Notes: generated by a model from the sequence alone, not told the origin. A DNA stretch of 64,000 bases from Cristatella mucedo (GCA_009760855.2 WPIO01000008.1:7970001-8034000), one strand, 5' to 3'; numbered from the stretch's first letter, positions 1 through 12,179 are shown. Numbers and translations are program-made.

Positions 1-11
1 CTTTCTCTCTT

Positions 12-45
<34 letters not shown>

Positions 46-50
46 TAAGC
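1..50. repeat. (CT)n microsatellite
   Basis: A run of CTCT/TTTCT opens the window and is cut by its left edge. It directly abuts a LINE 3'-tail remnant, the same arrangement as at 44.0-44.9 kb. Confidence 0.9.
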
Positions 51-175
51 ACTTTACAGATGCTGCATGTAAAGCATTACCAAATGTTTGGTTGTAACAT
101 TCGCAAGCAGCAGGCGCAGTGTAAGCAGATACATGCACACGAAGGATAAATCGGCAAGACACCTCCAACAGGAGG
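45..175 (-). mobile_element. LINE 3'-tail remnant (CR1/L2-like family)
   Basis: A segment resembling the reverse complement of the LINE 3' end (AAGCACTTTACA, TGCTGCA, then ACATGCACACGAAGGATAAATC) matches in order the tail seen more clearly at 44.4-44.7 kb. It is strongly diverged and 5' truncated. The call rests on the order of several short matches, not on one long one. Confidence 0.4.
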
Positions 176-365
176 CGTCATAATCCAAGGCTTAAATCTT
201 ATGAGAAGATTATCTGAAGGGATTAGTGAGGTGGGCTGTACTGTTCAAACTGTAGCGTACGCCCATACAGGGGGGATTCGTGGCGAATGACTAGACTGCT
301 GGACGGAAAGACAACGCCTCACCCACTTGGCAGGGGAGCGAGGCACGTGTGCGGCAGCGGTGCGA

Positions 366-1010
366 TTAATTAAGGGTCCCTCCTCCTCCCCCCCCCCCGG
401 CCCGCCCCCCCCGAAGGGGCAGGCGTGTGAGTTCCGCGAGCGGTCGCAACTGCGGAATGGCGACCGCGAAGGAGCTGAGTGACTTATGGCTCGGCTGGTC
501 AGCGACGCTTTTGAAACGGCAATGTAATGGCGTCGTTAGATTTGGATCACTGACATTTTGACGTGGAAAAAATTCGACGTGAAACAATTCTACGGCAGTC
601 TGCCCAGGCCCTGGTGGAATGCCTTCACCGCCGCCGCCGCCGCCGCCGGGCGTTAGGTGCTACAGCGAGTGGCGAGCGGTTTGAGGCGCCAGCTTCGCCG
701 GCTACCGCGACGCGCCGCGAGTGAGAGCTGCGCTCGCTGCAGAGACTCCGGTCCGCTGCGGAGCTGCTGCACCCGCTGTACGCGCGCTAGCTAGTATTAC
801 TAGCCAGAGGTCAAGATTTCCCGGGATATCTGTCGAACGGCGTTACGAACGCGAAAGCAGGGTCCGGACCCACATTCGTACATCGAGAACACAGCGCACG
901 CGATGGTGACATCACTCGTAGCTACTCAGAGGAATAATTGCTGAGCGAGCAGCGGAAGCAGCTCCGTCAAACACATGTGCGTACGCGATAGCGGAGCGCA
1001 GCGGCAGTCG
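366..1010. other. GC- and CpG-rich island, possible promoter of an unseen gene
   Basis: This stretch is far richer in G+C and CpG than its flanks, with a poly-C run near 390, a (CCG)n run at about 628-652 and many CG dinucleotides up to about 1010. An AT-rich stretch follows at once. It resembles the island that holds the signal-peptide exon at 22.9 kb. A 62-codon frame at 721-909 is open but has no recognisable domain and is not called as a gene. The direction of any transcription is unknown. Confidence 0.45.
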
Positions 1011-1189
1011 GTAGACCAAATTAAACGATTCGCTAAAATATATTGATAATTATTTATATATGTTATTATTGATATAAATATATATTATATATGTGATAGC
1101 TATACGAGCCTCAATAAAAAAAAATGTGGCCTTATGGTGACTCTCCGATTTAAGGAATTGAAAGACGATTTAACAGTTTAAATAACCTT

Positions 1190-1350
1190 AACATAAAATC
1201 TATGCATTTAATTTGCATAAAGCCCTAGGAGAACGATATCTCTATCCGGGCACCACACGTATGCCACAGGGCTCGAGCCTGCGACCACGATCGGATTAAC
1301 CGCTAGGACCGCAGGTAGATTAACCGCTAGGACCTGCAATCAGTTACTGT
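1190..1350 (-). mobile_element. tRNA-derived SINE, decayed
   Basis: Read on the minus strand this has a tRNA-like head with a B-box (GGCTCGAGCCC) and a tail resembling AGAGATATCGTTCTCCTAGGGC followed by TTTATGC, as in the SINEs at 18.8, 36.5 and 46.8 kb. The head contains a short tandem duplication of ATTAACCGCTAGGACC (near 1292 and 1317). It is diverged and not expected to be active. Confidence 0.55.
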
Positions 1351-3440
1351 GGTGAGTCACCAAACGATATTAACCAGCATTCAGCATGGTAGTTTCTCTT
1401 AGCTTTAGCTCGGGGACTCAGCGAGGTCGCATCCATTGAGTGGCTATCCCCCTCACAGACACACAACGAAAGTCCGTCAGCTCTCTCGGATGGCCATCAG
1501 GTACACAATTTCCACCTGCAGGCCACCAGCGGGCTACCCAACTTAAGAACTTAATAAGTAAAACTATTTAAATATGAAGGCGTCATCGCTTCAAGGTGCA
1601 TCTACAGAAAAGCAGCTAACGTTTTAGACGTTGCAATGAAGATCGGCCGAGCGACGTCAGCGATGACCCTGACACTTGTTCGGGTACCACAGACCTGCAG
1701 CTCGAAATACGCCCGCATTAGCGACGGCTGCAGCCGATATCATGTGCTCAGTGCTACAGCAACGCCGTATTAGAAAAAAAACACAGACAATCGTAGCCTG
1801 TATATCATGGCTGCTGCGGCAGCTGACTTCCAACATATTCGTTCACAAGCTTACAACAGTTCACGCTCAAGCGATCTGACTCACTGACGAGCAAACCGTT
1901 GGTTTAATAGAGCGACTGTGGCCAGGCGAATGCCTCGCATGATTGCCGTGATCTCATGTAAGCCGTACAATAATCTTGGTCGTACACTGTCAAAATTGCA
2001 CTGCTCACAGGACTTGGATTATCGCAGATTTTTCATAAGAGGCTCGCTGTTTAAGTTCAGCTAGTTCATAATCGAGGTTCAGCGGTCAATATCATTGTTC
2101 ATAATCGCGGGACATTTCGCTATCCCTTTATTTTAAAACACAAGTCCATCGTTGGACATTTTTGGTACATATAGACGACCCTGAGTGGCCGTGACACGAC
2201 AATTGAACTTTCTGGCATCCAGGTGTCTTCTAGGTTGCCATTGTGAGCTTAGGAGTTGGTGCTGAACTGTAATGGATCCCTTAATACGAAGCTCGTTGCA
2301 TCCTTGTGTCGCTGTCAGCCGCGAACTCCACCGTTGGCGCCTCAGTATAAGGCACCGACAGCTGCAGCAATTGAGCTCCACCATCGAGATGGCCTTCCCC
2401 TTCCAGGCGCAACTTCTCGTGCCGCATCTTCACCTAAAGCCGAAGTGACGAAACTACTCGCAGAGGACAAAGCATAGGACTAAGGGACCGATAGCCCTGC
2501 TAATGAAACAGCAGAATCTGAAACGGGGCTGGTTCTGCATGTGGCACCACATGTGGCGGTATCCTAGCTCATTAGGACGTAGGGGACGAGTGCCCATCGC
2601 ATTGATCGAGAGAAGCGAGATAACCTAGAAATAGCAGAAATACTGAGTTATGTCACAGCAGAGGAGAAGAAAATTGACGTCGATCATTTTTATTGGCAAG
2701 TAAGACAGCCCGTTTGAGTCACGCGTATTGTCTGAGCCACGAGTATCGTAATTGTAAGGAAATGTGCCTTGATCAAATGACCTTTGCTGTCCACTACCAT
2801 TGTATGCTCGACTACATGATATGCCCTATAAACCTATTCTAAACCAACATAGAATTCGTCTCTGGACGAATATTACCTGTCAACGATCAGAGTTAGGTCA
2901 CTGTAGGATCCATCTAACCCAAGAGGGTCAGTAATGATAACAACCAGCATTTTTCTGCTAAAAAAAGATTGGAACTAGCTACTTAAGCAAATTCTAAAAT
3001 CTCATGAGAGTAACATGACTGCAGTTTCGACGGTGCGGAGGACCAACGACAATTATGTCAAGCGATATCGGAGATTTTCTGGTAGCCCGTAGTGCGGCTT
3101 CAAAAATGTGCACGCTGCACACATCCCGTAGTTGCCATGCTCAAAAGGGGAGCGGCATGTTTTTTCAACCCATGAATAGCACAATGCTCGCCACCGGATT
3201 CGTAAATGAACGCACAGCGACCAGCAGGCACTCTGCGATCCGGTCACAAGATGGCTGCTAAAATATGGCCGTCAACCAATTAAGGTTCCAAGCAAAACAC
3301 CTGAAATTTTTTTCAAAGGCAACGCAAGTATTCCTTATAAATTATACAAACTAAGCATGAGAACCATGCAGACAAACCGAGAACATAAACCAAACCATTT
3401 AAAAATGGACAGAGAAAGAGTCCCATGTATACTAAATAAC
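1351..3440. other. No gene recognised
   Basis: Only short frames of at most 83 codons occur, overlapping one another on both strands, with no domain, repeat family or convincing splice structure that I recognise. Ordinary intergenic sequence, or relics too decayed to name. Confidence 0.5.
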
Positions 3441-3600
3441 CAAATAATAATAATACTAATAATATTGCACTTGATAAAGCGCCCTCAGAGAACTTAATCT
3501 CTTTCTAGGCGCTTTACATTTGCTGCAAAGTGATAAGCAATAGAATAGTAAGTAAAATCATGCTTGAAAAACAAACAAAATGAACCAAAGACAGCAAGAG
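3440..3600 (-). mobile_element. LINE 3' end, 5'-truncated
   Basis: On the minus strand the sequence runs through the family tail (GCAAATGTAAAGCGCCTAG, then AAGAGATTAAGTTCTCTGAG, GGCGCTTTATCAAGTGCAAT) into a TTATTA microsatellite, the typical 3' terminus of the LINEs at 17.9 and 63.4 kb. Only the last ~150 bases are present, as expected for 5'-truncated retrotransposition. Confidence 0.8.
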
Positions 3601-4837
3601 AACAATTCAAACAAGGTTTGGACTTCAACAAACTGACCCAAGCACGAATAAACAAAGTCTCTCATTTTTTTTAAAAAACCTGCAAAGGCCGCTCAAGACG
3701 GCTCAAATCAAGACTTAATCTCACAAAGATAAAGAAAGGAGCCCGTGATCATCCTTTAAATAAATACAAAAATGCGATCAAACCGAGCTCCAATCACAAC
3801 TCAATCAACCAAGCAAGTCAAATGAGTCCGTAATTCTTATAAGCTTGAAGAAATTCTTCTGACTACTGCAAATATTTGTCTTGTCTAGAAAAAGAAGTCG
3901 GGTCAAAAAGAAACACCTCGAAGCTTACTGCAAGAAATCATACATTTTGAGAAGGCGTTCGTACATGTCTCAAACATACTCAGTATCACTAAGAGCTAGC
4001 TACTCAAAAGATGGCATTACCGTCGGCAGAGCCAATAGTAACCTCAGTTACCCTACCCAGCATCCATCCGGCAGGAGTGAATCATTCAGACTCGTGTTCT
4101 ACTAAACGAAATGCAATCAGAAAAGGCGGCAAAACAGATTGCAGATCGTCCCGCTTTTTGCTGCAGTGTTCTGCAATATCCTGTGCCAGAGCGAAATCAT
4201 AACTTTCCACCATACTATGACTTCGGATGTTTGGGGCCTTTGCCAGTGTCGTACGGGTACCCGACAGACACCCTAAAGAACTGGGAAAATACAGCCGATT
4301 CAAAGCTGCAGCCTCGATCAGAAGTTTCTGCGTCAGGCTGTCCAAAACAATAGAAGAATTCGAATGCAACATGAGCGACAGCAGTGGTTTCCTGATCAGG
4401 AATTACCTAAGCATCAGGCCACTCATTAAAGTAATCCATCAACATACAGATACACTTGCTTCCATGCCTAGCGGTAGTCAACTTGCCAGCCATATCAACA
4501 GCGACTCTTTCCATCAGAACGCCCATTTTATGCAGCTGCAATAGCTGTCCTTGGTTTCGCGGGGGGGGGGGGCCCTTCTTGGCACGACATGCCGGGAAGT
4601 GTTTGGATCAAATCTTCTATATCGCTGCCCACGCTAACCCAATTAAAATGCTTCCTGATATGGTTCGGCGTCTTCTTAACCCCCATAGGTGTCCACCAGT
4701 AGGCTTATCGTGTGCTTAATACATAACTATGAGCATAACTTTCCCAGGCGAAGCGGTTAGCCAAGTTGTGAACCGGCCATTTGGAGATACCCATTAGCAC
4801 TGTAGCTGTGGATACCTACTTGCACTGTTGCTGTTTC
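3601..4837. other. No gene recognised
   Basis: Several frames of 60-105 codons overlap on both strands between 3.88 and 4.72 kb. None has a recognisable domain, and their overlap argues against coding. A 12-base poly-G run lies at about 4561-4572. Confidence 0.5.
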
Positions 4838-4915
4838 CGATGAAGCATATATTAATTATGTATAAATATTGGTCGACGCGAGCGCCTTAACCACTGGGTC
4901 AAACCAGCTTGTAAG
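4838..4915 (-). mobile_element. tRNA-derived SINE fragment
   Basis: On the minus strand the segment has the A-box-like part of the SINE head (CAGTGGTTAAGGCGCTCG, then CGTCGACCAA) joined to a tail end resembling ATACATAATTAATATAT. The middle of the element, including the B-box, is deleted. It matches the full SINE at 18.79-18.93 kb at both ends. Confidence 0.6.
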
Positions 4916-5199
4916 CACGGTTCATTGTGACCAGCAATACTGTGTTGCTTTAGGAAGGACCTTCTCCCAAGCTCTCTCTCTCGTATCCACTGCTTCAGTT
5001 GTTGCAGGCCTTTGCCATCCTCCTGCTTATGTGCGACATCCTCCAAAGGCTAATTGATATCATCTTCAACCATACTCTGATAGTGTACAACAATACATTG
5101 ATCCCTTTTCTTACTGCCACAATGTTTTCACTCTACAGTACAAGGTCTGTTACTTAGGCTATCGGCGTTCCTGTAGGAGGCGGTTGCAGCTGTATACTG

Positions 5200-6320
5200 C
5201 ATCTCGTAATCTTATCGATCTAACTTGTCAACTCACCGAGCAAGCTTTCCTTCTGGGTCTTTCAGTGTGAGGAGCCATTCCAGAGCCGTGTAGTCGGTGA
5301 GGATCGTGAAACTAGCTCCGTATAAGTCCAGGTGTAAATTTCCAAGAACTTTTCGAATGGCTAACAATTCCTTCCACGCGACACAGTAACTCCTCTCTAC
5401 AACACTTAATACAACGTAATATATTTCCTTCCGTACCTCCATAAAGCAACAACGAATAAGTGGATGCTACGTATTTTCATATAGCGAACTCAAAACCTAC
5501 GCAGCTTTAGGTACTCATTTGGTAGCTAACAAACTTCATCTCACGAAATACAGAGATAGTTAGAAGCATAGCTGAGACATCACGGTAGTTAAGATAGCGA
5601 GTAGCACGGAAGTAGCAGCTCAGGAAAGCTGGATAGGATGTGCCACGGTCGGCAGCAGAAGAGTAGATGTCGTTTCGTAGGGCCTTACTGAATAAGGCCA
5701 CCACTTGCTCATGTCCATCCTTAAACTGGAACAGCTCACTACCTATTCGTAGTTATGTACGTCCAGTCCATTATGTAAGGAACCAACTGCCCCAGATACT
5801 TCAGAACAAAGGCAGTCGCTAATGCTTGTTTCAATTGTTTGAATGCGACTGCCAACCATTCAAACTTGGCACTATTTTCCGTAGAGGGACAGCTGTGGAA
5901 GCAAAGCCCATCGCAATAAGCCAAGAGTTTAACGTGCTTAAACCCAAAAAAATGCTCATTAGCCTAGCAGTTCTTGGCGTAGACCAATCTTCTGCGGCTG
6001 CTAATTACTCTGAATCGGTAGGTATTTTAATTAACTTCCACACAGTCGCATGCAATTGAAGCCCTAAGTACCTCCAATTCTTTGAAACAGGTGACACTTC
6101 ATAGGGTGTGGCTTTAACCTGGCAAGCCTAAGTTTATCTAGTAATTCCGACAACCTCACCAGTTCCTGCTTTAAAGATGAACCCAAAACAATCACGTCCT
6201 ACAAATAAATCAGAGCCGTCTACGAATGGAGACTTTCTAGCGCTCTCCTCATCAGCGACTCACATGTGGTATGGGCACTACATAAACTACTAGACTTCGT
6301 CGTAAATTTCCAGAGCCCTT
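5200..6320 (-). mobile_element. Ty3/gypsy-like pol remnant (RT thumb and RNase H)
   Basis: Read right to left, a reverse-transcriptase segment near 6290-6050 has the catalytic box as YL-stop-DV, where the family has YLDDV, followed by a KCHLF-type motif. The RT connection domain follows at about 5920-5750 (FEWLAVAFKQLKQAL) and the RNase H domain at 5442-5233 (SYCVAWKELLAI, then TDYTALEWLL and DPEGKLAR). The order RT to RNase H is that of Ty3/gypsy pol. Several stops and frameshifts interrupt it, a foreign repeat (about 5500-5735) splits RT from RNase H, and I find no integrase, gag or LTRs. It is a dead fragment. Confidence 0.8.
5500..5735 (+). repeat. Interspersed repeat family Y, copy 1
   Basis: About 200 bases (AACAAACTTCATCTCACG, then GAAGCATAGC, GTAGCAGCTCAGGA, GGATGTGCC and GGCAGCAG) recur in order at 42.84-43.06 kb and, inverted, at 58.72-58.86 kb. 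It has no coding signal that I recognise. It sits between the RT and RNase H parts of the gypsy remnant, so it was probably inserted into it. Its class is unknown, and so is its true orientation; the strand given is arbitrary. Confidence 0.65.
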
Positions 6321-6899
6321 GCCCTTAGTAAGAAATATACTTTTCGCCTATTTTCCATAGCAATTTTCACTTTACAATACCCAGATGTGATCAAGTGTAG
6401 AGAACCATTTAGCACCTGAAATATAAATGCAGAAATCTCCACGTATAGCTAGCTGCTCGGCGGTACATTAAGGGCAACGGTGATGCAGGTACTCGTGAAC
6501 CACAGCTCCTTCTATCTATTTTCAACGTCTATTGAAGAGATAAAGCAGTTCATAGTTACAAGGCTCGAAAACCAGTAGCTATGGTGCCCTAACTTGAAAT
6601 AGCATGCTACCAAGGTCAACCGTCACCGCATCCGAAGCTCAACGCATGATTTTTGAGGTATTCATAGTTGTAACAGTCCATTTCATTCATTAGCGCTTCT
6701 AAATGCAAACAATCAAGGAGGATCGTAGATTTTGGCCACGATTATTTAATTAATGAGCTCGAAGCGTTCGGCATAACTACGTTCGTCCCGGTCTACGGCT
6801 TACGGAGTACGCAAGAGGCAGTCCCTCGGCAGGCTTCGGGCTCTACGCACCGAGTAGAAATGGGGCAGATGCGGCAGTTAAGTAGTCTGTTGATGCCAG
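6321..6899. other. No gene recognised
   Basis: Moderately AT-rich sequence with no long frame. It may contain further unrecognisable parts of the upstream gypsy pol, which would lie here on the minus strand. Confidence 0.4.
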
Positions 6900-7175
6900 C
6901 GACGTGGCTCGTCGCAGGCCGGTACTACTCCTTTACTATACTACCGGTGAACAGCTGTTGGTAGTATCATCGGGACGGGCTGGTGCAGAGGTTGGATGTA
7001 TCGTCGGGACTGGTCGGGACTGGCCGGTGCACAGCCGTGGTCGAAGTGGGGGACTCGAGTGGGAGAGAGAGACGAAAGGAGTCGTGATTCCCTCTGCTCC
7101 GTGCGTAGGAGAATATACTATTGGTGTCGCTCATCGGCTGGCGTTTTTTACAGTGAAAAAACAAAACTACATGCT
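6900..7175 (+). repeat. Interspersed repeat family X, copy 1
   Basis: This segment shares with 8085-8425 and, inverted, with 15890-16283 a string of blocks in the same order: GTGAACAGCTGTTGG, GTATCATCGGGA, GGCCGGTGCACAGCCG, GACTCGAGTGGGAGAGA, TCCCTCTGCTCCGTG and a terminal AAACTACA. Shorter versions of the GTATCRTCGGG block recur inside each copy, so the element has internal sub-repeats. A 125-codon frame (6904-7281) runs through it but is not conserved in frame in the other copies. It is probably a non-autonomous mobile element of unknown class. Confidence 0.7.
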
Positions 7176-8084
7176 ATTTCTTGGAATGGAGCCGATGTCA
7201 GTCTTTGAGATGTCTTACGAAGCATTCCAAAGCTTTGATGGCTTTGGAGGCTTCGTTGGGCTGCTGAATTTCGACAGATAGGTCGAGCAAAGTCGCTACG
7301 AACCAAGTGTGTTTGCTCCTTGCGATGCAAGGCTGGGCCTTCACTTTTGCCTTGAGTCTCCCGCAGGCTGTGCAAGACACCTACGCCAAGCTGCATTAGG
7401 CCACAGTGAAGGCATTCACCTGGCGGGCCGATGGAACGCGGTTACTGCACGCTGATCGGGTAAAATGAGGTCGGACTAAGAGGACGGATAGCAGCGACCG
7501 GAAGCTGCAGCAGCGATCGCTGGCTGTGTGCGCAGGTTGGAGACGCGGTGGCTCAGGCCGAAGACGCGGCGCAAGTCTGAGATGCCGCGTCAGAGTCCAC
7601 AGAAGCGGCTTGAGCGACGGCGGCCGAGGTCCGCAAAACGGCGGCTGTGACAGTCAGCTCTGTGACTGTGACCGTTGGCTCACGTAGCCGGCTAGTCGCG
7701 TAACGCTGTGGATCAGCGGGCCTCCTTCGAGCGGCGGCTAGGTAGCCCGCCTGCCTCTGGGGTCGTCTGCTCAGCCGCCAATATCCTACCCGATACGAAG
7801 GAAAGATCGGTACGACGGGCAGAGGAAATGGGAAGCCATCAGCTTCGCCGGGCCCTAACCGTTTTTCGAGCAGCAGTGAAGTAGCCAGCTTGCCTGCAGG
7901 GTCAGCTGTTAATTTTGGCTGTTATAATGGTACGTTGCTCTCGTTTGTAACGTGCTAGATGTGTGGTGTTGCGAATCGGTGTGCTAAATGCTGTGTGGTA
8001 CTTTCCATTTACTTGTGTTGCTGCTGGTGTTTGTGATCTCAAGATCACGGGGGCGTATAGTCTGATAAAGCCAGCGAAGTGGCT
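7176..8084. other. GC-rich spacer, no gene recognised
   Basis: About 7.4-7.8 kb is GC-rich with CGGCGGC-type motifs but has no sustained open frame and no recognisable domain. It lies between two direct copies of repeat X. Confidence 0.4.
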
Positions 8085-8425
8085 CAGGCGCAGGGATGTA
8101 ATGTTCCTTTGCTATCCCGTCGGTGAACAGCTGTTGGGAGTATCATCGGGAGGGGCCGGGGCACAGCGGTGGTCCGCCTCTGATATGGCTTGGGCACAGG
8201 CCAGTATTGTTCCTCCCACTAACACTCTGGTGAACTGATGTTCGGTGTATCATCCAGGTGGGCCGGTGCACAGCCGCGGTGGAAGAGCGGGACTCGAGTG
8301 GGAGAGAGAAGCGAATGGAGACTGTGATTCCCTCTGCTCCGTGTGTCGTAGAATAAACTATCGGTGTTGGTCAGCGGCGGGCGTTATGTGCTGTGTGCGG
8401 ACCAAACTACAAGTGACTCGGTTGC
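8085..8425 (+). repeat. Interspersed repeat family X, copy 2
   Basis: This is the longer plus-strand copy of repeat X. It runs from GTGGCTCAGGCGCAGG through GGTGAACAGCTGTTGGGAGT and the CGGTGCACAGCCGCGG block to GACCAAACTACAAGTG. Compared with copy 1 it keeps an extra internal unit (8170-8240), which is also present in the inverted copy at 15.9-16.3 kb, so copy 1 probably lost that unit. Confidence 0.7.
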
Positions 8426-8639
8426 AGGTGATTTAATTAAGAATGCCACTTGCGGGTCACTGAGCAGCCGAAGGTATTAAAATGGAGGCGCCCTGCTAAT
8501 AAAGCCAGATTATTTTGAGCCAGATATTAATTGCTCACGGCTGCGGAATTATAAAGGCAATGCACTGCTTATGTTATTATCTAAGGCTAGGCAACACGTG
8601 AGCCACAGCCATGTACTATTCATGCAGTTGAGCAGGTGA

Positions 8640-9560
8640 GCTTCGGGCCTCGGGTCACGCAGGAGCTTCACCCTTGACCTTGGCTCAGGCAGCCGCGAGT
8701 GGCTCGGGGCGCCGCACTCGAGTTGGCGAATGCCGGGGCTTATTGTGGACGCGTGTAGCCCTCAATTCGAGTTGAATGTATTTCACTACGCTATGCATGC
8801 GGACTTGTTATCTTAAGGTGTGCGTACTCTTTGTTGTTGCCGCGATCCGCTGCTGTTATGAAGCGTAAGTGCATCGGAGCGAAGGTCGTTAGCTGCGCCC
8901 GAGGTTCAGGGCGTCGCCGGTACTCGTCGCACGACGGCTGCGCCTGGCACCGCCCAGGAGCCCGGCGTTTCGAGACCTGGCGACGTCCGGACGCGGATGC
9001 TGCCACGCAACGCTTGTCGCTAAAGCCAGGCTAAAGCTGCGGCAGCGAGGGTGCGCCGACGAAGGCAACGAGCGCTCGCTCGCTCGCTCACTCGCTCGCT
9101 GCTCGACCCGTCGGCTGGATCGCAGCCGTCGAGGCGGCGCGTTAAAAAGGCGCGCGCGCCGAACGCTGAAGCGACGTGCGCTTCCTTCGGCTGGGCGACT
9201 GGTTTTCGCCCGCGGGTCGGTACCCGTGCCCCGCTTGCCGGCTGCACGCTTGCGCCACCGATACGAACAAATCGACACTCCTCCGGAAGCGCCGCGGATG
9301 TCGCCGCAATCGTGTGGCTCGCGGCGGCATCCCATTGGCGAAAGATGCTCTAGTAGGTCGTGCTGGGCCGCGGTAGTAGCTCCAGTTGGTCGAAATGCCA
9401 AAGGCTGTAGCCGATGCGGTTCACCAACGAGGCAACTTTCTATTGTTTTCTTCACACTCACACTTCCCTCCGACGTCGTACGCAATACCTTAACGCAGAG
9501 AAAGCCGCGCCGCCGCTACAGACGAAGAGTACGTAGCCGTATAATGCGCACCTCGCAAAT
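8640..9560. other. GC- and CpG-rich island, possible promoter
   Basis: The CpG-dense stretch (for example GGCGCGCGCGCCG near 9150, and a run of CGCTCGCT around 9070-9105) matches in character the island that holds the signal-peptide exon at 22.9 kb. Open frames on both strands, including a 198-codon minus-strand frame at 8889-9485, reflect the scarcity of AT-rich stop codons. They carry no domain and are not called. This may be the promoter of a gene whose exons I cannot identify. Confidence 0.45.
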
Positions 9561-11230
9561 GCTTAAGAACCGACTGTGCCGTTACAAGTCAACGTTCAGC
9601 ATGGTTTTTCACTAAGAAAAAGCTGAATATTATTACCTTTCAAGTTATACAACTTGGCGTGGAGCGTGCGTACCTTGTAGGACGTAAAGTTATCTGCCTC
9701 TGTAATAAGCTAGGCTCATCCATGCGGTGCAGTCACTGTCGCCGCGGCTTTATTCGTTGAGTCGCTTGTGTTATACTAATTTTACAGTCATTATACTCTT
9801 TATTTATGTAAGCTTATTCATGCTATGACTCCTACGAGGGTACAGCAATAATGAGAGCCAATGAAGTGGAAGATGATTTGCTAATTTTCATACGAAGCTG
9901 CAACGTGCTCTCGCAATTAAGATTGAATGCTGACCTGTAAGAACTTCACAGATCTACGATCTTTAAACGGCTTTTTGAAAGGCTGGCCATGCCATTCTGG
10001 CAGCTTGTGCTCTCCTGCTGGTCTAAAAATGGATTAAATTTCACTTAAAGATAATTTTTAATCTTTCTTCCTACACAAATTTTGCTCTATTTAAGAGCTC
10101 TGAGCTTGGCAGGCAGTGGTGCTGCCTCACTAACTTGGTCAGCGGACACTCAGGCGGCCTTTAAAAGCAAATTTGAAGTACGCCGGCCATTGGGAACTGG
10201 CGAATTTTAACAGCAACGCATTAGGAACAAATGCGAGCAAAGTGAGCAGAATACACGCGTCCATATTGTAGACGGCAACGGGAGAAATAGACAGCAAAGA
10301 AAGTTGCCTCACTTCCAAAACTTCACAAAAACGTCGCATAGGGCAAACTCTACAATAGGAAGAGACTGAAGACATAGCGTGCAAGCTCCCCGGGACACAG
10401 CTCACAGCTCAGCGAGCGCCTCGCTTATGACAGGGCCAAAAATAGAATGAGACTGCAGGTAAAATTCGAGCATTTCACGACCAGGTAGTGGTATGCAGAG
10501 CTCTTACCCGACCATAGGCCGGGCTTACCAGCTAGGTTGGGCTTACCGTTAGGTCAGCAGACACTCAGGCACGGATTGAAAGGCCCGCGAGCTTTCACTA
10601 ACATCAGCTAGTAAATGATAATAATGGCAGTAGACATTTTTGTCTGAAAGACTCATTATTTGTCAATTGGTTACTACATATTTAAGCTCATGAAACAGCC
10701 GAACTATTTAGGCTGTGGTTTTAACTTTTAAACTCCGATCGAGGCGCCATGGAAGCTTGCATGTGCACCTACTAGAAGTAGTCGAGAATTGCCTGGTCCA
10801 AGAAAATACTCTCACCCAGAAAAATCCCTAGCTTTTTGGCCTGGTACTTAAGCAAGCTTGTGAAAAATGGTGACGACTCCGTTTTCCCCTCCTTGGGTAC
10901 AATCATAAGTGTCAAGCGCGCATCTTGACTTAAAGGCCTGTGTCAAGGGTGGACGAAGGTGGTGAGCGTGCTTAGCACCATCTTGTCAACGAGAACTACG
11001 CATGCACGCTCGTCAGCAGGAACCGCTGGGCTGTCTGTCAGAAAGCAGCTTGCTTGCAAACTTTGCACCATAAGCGGCTCGGCTGACGTTCCCGTTCGCC
11101 TACTCATACTTTCTCCGTCGCTCCATTTATAAACTTGAAGATTTTGTCATCCGGGCGTGCAGAGAAAGTCTATTGTATAAATTAGCATGCTCTGAAAAGT
11201 CCGCTCTGAAATGTTTCTCGCCTCCCGACA
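9561..11230. other. No gene recognised
   Basis: No convincing coding sequence. A short diverged direct repeat (GGTCAGCRGACACTCAGGC) occurs at about 10137 and 10552. The 88-codon minus-strand frame at 10139-10405 has no recognisable domain. Confidence 0.5.
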
Positions 11231-11234
11231 CTAA

Positions 11235-11645
11235 GCGCTAATAGCGTTTATTGTCGGTTGCAGAATTCTCTTGCAAAAACCGAAGCTTTTGCTGTGGTTT
11301 GACTCCCCGACAGCAAGCACGCGACGGTAAAGAAACACTGAATGTCCAAGAACAACTGCGTTTTTGGACTCGCAGCGCGACGGCTCACGTGACCGTCTTC
11401 TAACGGTCCCTCGGTCCCGCTGCCTCTCCTCTGCAGGCCGTAACTCATCCTTCATCAAGCATAAACTCTCACAACTATAATCCTCAATAAACCCTAACTC
11501 AATAACCCACAAACCAGCGGCAGCACCATAAGAAAGCATAGCCGCGATCTGAAGAACACAAATCATTGTAGCAACGCAAGTAAAACCCAAGCGTTACCAA
11601 GCACAGAGCGCACCGAGCCGCCACACATGCGGACGATAAAAAATT
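11235..11645 (-). repeat. Left LTR (3' LTR) of a decayed LTR retrotransposon
   Basis: This segment aligns in order with 13800-14175: GGTTGCARAATT, then AAGAACAACTGCG/AAGAAAAACTGTG, CTCTGCARGCCGTAACTC, a run ending in AAACTC, then GGCAGCRCCATAAG. The two copies are in the same orientation and flank a minus-strand pol. That is the layout of an LTR retrotransposon, with this copy as its 3' LTR. They differ considerably, so the insertion is old. Confidence 0.65.
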
Positions 11646-11983
11646 AAGATGTTACAGCGGCTAAGCTTCCGCGCTAGAGGGACACGCTCTTCACAACACG
11701 TCAGCGCCGTCGCAGTCCACCAACCAAAATTAATCCCTTTTAGGCACTGTTTCGCCATTTATCCCGTCTGTCGGTGCCGAATTGTACCAATACACCATAT
11801 CCAACACGCCTCTACCGGTGAGCGCCGCCATGCCCTTGTTCGACGCATGCATTCGGCTATACTATTGCCGTTCGATCGGATAGCAAACCGGTAGGCAGTC
11901 TCAACTCCCAGGATTCGTAGAACCGCTGACCTGCCTCCGACAAGAACGAGGCACTGTAATCTATCAAGAGCTGTGAAGGTGGG

Positions 11984-12084
<101 letters not shown>

Positions 12085-12179
12085 AGATTTGCTCAAACCC
12101 TCAAGTAAGAGGGTGAACCACTTCGCTATGAATGCACCTCCGTAGCGTAAATCTGCTGAGCCCGAAGTCCACCGGCGTC

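Noticed and set aside
8889-9485. 198-codon minus-strand open frame in the GC-rich island
   Set aside because: Arg/Ser/Ala-rich sequence without any domain, overlapped by other long frames on both strands; explained by the rarity of stop codons in GC-rich DNA.
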